Shown piece after piece: positions 62,746 to 64,000 of a DNA stretch of 64,000 bases. Each line of letters opens with the position of its first letter. Positions within the stretch are counted from its first letter, which is position 1. The notes beneath the pieces are model-generated. The model was not told where the DNA came from. It did no database searches and saw only the letters and a list, made by a program, of their open reading frames with translations. The translations under genes and the position numbers were made by a program. Origin of the DNA: Lactobacillus sp. W8174 (GTDB lineage: Bacteria; Bacillota; Bacilli; Lactobacillales; Lactobacillaceae); assembly GCF_016100975.1 (NCBI RefSeq), contig NZ_JACFRN010000004.1, positions 1 to 64,000 on the forward strand. Reading direction: 5' to 3'.

Positions 62746-64000
62746 TTATTGCTGACTGTTTCTTTCTTTTCTCGAAAACCAAAACATAAACAGCGGCAAA
62801 ATTATAAAGCCAAAAATCATCATGAAAATCGCATACCAGTTAACGCCAACGACTTTGCCATTTTCAATAATACCAAACTGAGCTTGCCAATTATATTTAA
62901 CTAGCAAAAAGATTACTAAAACAATTGACAATATTGGTACAAAAATATCAGTCAATATGTTTTTAGGAGCTGGTAAAATTGGCTGCTTATTTTTACCATA
63001 GTAAAAGCAGATTACTGCCAGGGGAACAATGATGAAGCCTAGAAATCGGACCATGGCACTCAACGTAATTAAGTTAGTCATGTTATATTGAAAAGCTAAG
63101 GGTACTAAAATTGCTAGTGCTTCAGAAATAAAGAAAGTTTTAATGGGAAAGTTGTTTTTAGTCCTTTGGGTTAAAGTAGCTGGCAGTTGATGTTCACGGG
63201 CCATTGCCTCCAAAATACGTGGTGCATTAAAACTAGAGGCAACATTTATTCCCAGCATCGAAATAAGCGCTCCAACTAAAATTACATCCCGCAATATATC
63301 ATTTTTAAAAATCGCACTGATTGCCACCACTTGTTTAGTCGTCATCAATGCCTTTGGATCTAAAACCATCGCTACGGCTACTACTCCTATATAAATAGCA
63401 GCGATAACCAAAATTGCTAGTGGAATAGCCTTAGGTAAGTTCTTTTCTGGTTCTTGCATATCTTCCGAACCAGAAGCAACTGATTCAAAACCTGTAAAAG
63501 CATAAAATGCAGAAACAACAGCCATAACAAGACCGGTAGTAGTTAAAGCCGGTACTATTTTATGCCCATTTTGCGTTATTTGGTCAACGGATGACAAGCT
63601 ATGGCTGGCCCCAGTGGTAATAAGTAAAACAACTCCAGCTACAATAATCAAAATTAATGCAGCTAATTTACCAGCTGTAGCCATGTTCATTACAAGTTTC
63701 ACAAATTTTTGCCCAAATAAGTTAATTACAGTTACTGCAACCATTAATATAATAAAGCCAATGGTGACATTTAAAAATTTGTCAGGATTTCCACCAAAAA
63801 TAGAAATAGTTGATTTGATTACACCGACAGCCATTACTCCCCAAGCAACGCTAGCAGAAAAATAACGCAAGATACCGACGTAAAAGCCAACATTGTCACC
63901 AAAGGCCGCCTTAGAATAAGCATAAGAAGCGCCAGACTTAGTTACGTATTTGGCTGCTGCTGAAAATGAAATAGCTAAAATTGAAGCAAAAATTGCAGCG
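62746..64000 (-). CDS. APC-family amino acid permease (5' partial)
   Basis: Membrane transporter cut by the window end. The frame is open to base 64000; the visible N-terminal part reads KYVTKSGASYAYSKAAFGDNVGFYVG, the conserved APC segment following the first membrane helices, so the TTG at 63870 is internal. About ten hydrophobic segments are present, plus FTGFESVASGSEDMQEPEKNLPKAI, the typical helix 6-loop of amino acid permeases. Substrate cannot be assigned. Confidence 0.9.
   Translation of the reverse strand, partial: AAIFASILAISFSAAAKYVTKSGASYAYSKAAFGDNVGFYVGILRYFSASVAWGVMAVGVIKSTISIFGGNPDKFLNVTIGFIILMVAVTVINLFGQKFVKLVMNMATAGKLAALILIIVAGVVLLITTGASHSLSSVDQITQNGHKIVPALTTTGLVMAVVSAFYAFTGFESVASGSEDMQEPEKNLPKAIPLAILVIAAIYIGVVAVAMVLDPKALMTTKQVVAISAIFKNDILRDVILVGALISMLGINVASSFNAPRILEAMAREHQLPATLTQRTKNNFPIKTFFISEALAILVPLAFQYNMTNLITLSAMVRFLGFIIVPLAVICFYYGKNKQPILPAPKNILTDIFVPILSIVLVIFLLVKYNWQAQFGIIENGKVVGVNWYAIFMMIFGFIILPLFMFWFSRKERNSQQ

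Overview
The window is a chromosomal segment of a low-G+C lactic acid bacterium, most probably a host-associated Lactobacillus sensu stricto (L. delbrueckii group). The indicators are SLAP-type (Lactobacillus S-layer) cell-wall domains, BspA-like/MucBP LPxTG surface proteins, the acetylase branch of lysine biosynthesis, CcpA cre sites and many PTS genes. I cannot name the species. No rRNA, tRNA, CRISPR array, complete IS element or phage module is visible. The window cuts one gene at each end.

Layout. 1-6929: four surface proteins in tandem; three carry MucBP domains and LPxTG anchors, and one shares the leucine-rich part but ends in SLAP repeats. 7040-16235: DmpA-type peptidase, DexB-type glucosidase with a cre, MFS transporter, macro-domain protein, tyrosine phosphatase-glpK, a ThiD/PdxK-like kinase and a GatD-like amidotransferase. 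16338-19717: thiamine salvage (tenA; TPP riboswitch-thiM-thiD-thiE), with a perfect cre match between the promoter and the riboswitch. 19769-24220: a GAPDH with a divergent LysR regulator, a GNAT-like protein, a frame-broken small gene, and a LytTR/LiaF-like pair with a direct-repeat operator. 24262-30921: an ascorbate (Ula)-type PTS operon whose only EIIA is fused to the PRD regulator, with a class II aldolase and a P-loop kinase, followed by deoC. 31153-35172: FMN-binding remnant, purB-purA, and divergent guaC with paired PurBoxes. 35479-37735: three secreted proteins. 37844-44466: a PotABC-type ABC importer with two tandem lipoproteins and adenine deaminase. 44731-54780: essentially the whole aspartate-to-lysine pathway (lysA-dapH-dapL-dapA-dapB-patA-asd behind a lysine riboswitch, with lysC-dapF divergent). 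54957-61569: a LevR-type, sigma-54-dependent mannose-family PTS operon ending in a GH172 (DUF2961) enzyme. 61789-64000: an esterase and an amino-acid permease.

The most interesting system is 54957-61569. It mirrors the B. subtilis levanase operon (LevR, sigma-54, levDEFG, then a glycosidase), but the GH32 levanase position is held by an intracellular GH172 protein. GH172 is known for alpha-fructofuranosidase, difructose-anhydride and alpha-arabinofuranosidase activity. A canonical -24/-12 promoter, a cre at the predicted start site and two inverted repeats upstream form a complete control region. This suggests PTS-coupled uptake of an unusual furanoside and, if import phosphorylates it, a GH172 enzyme working on a phosphorylated sugar.

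Other leads are the cre/TPP-riboswitch overlap, a glycerol kinase lacking the conserved PTS-phosphorylated histidine, the LytTR-LiaF module, and a small gene split exactly at a T TTA AAA slippery heptamer.
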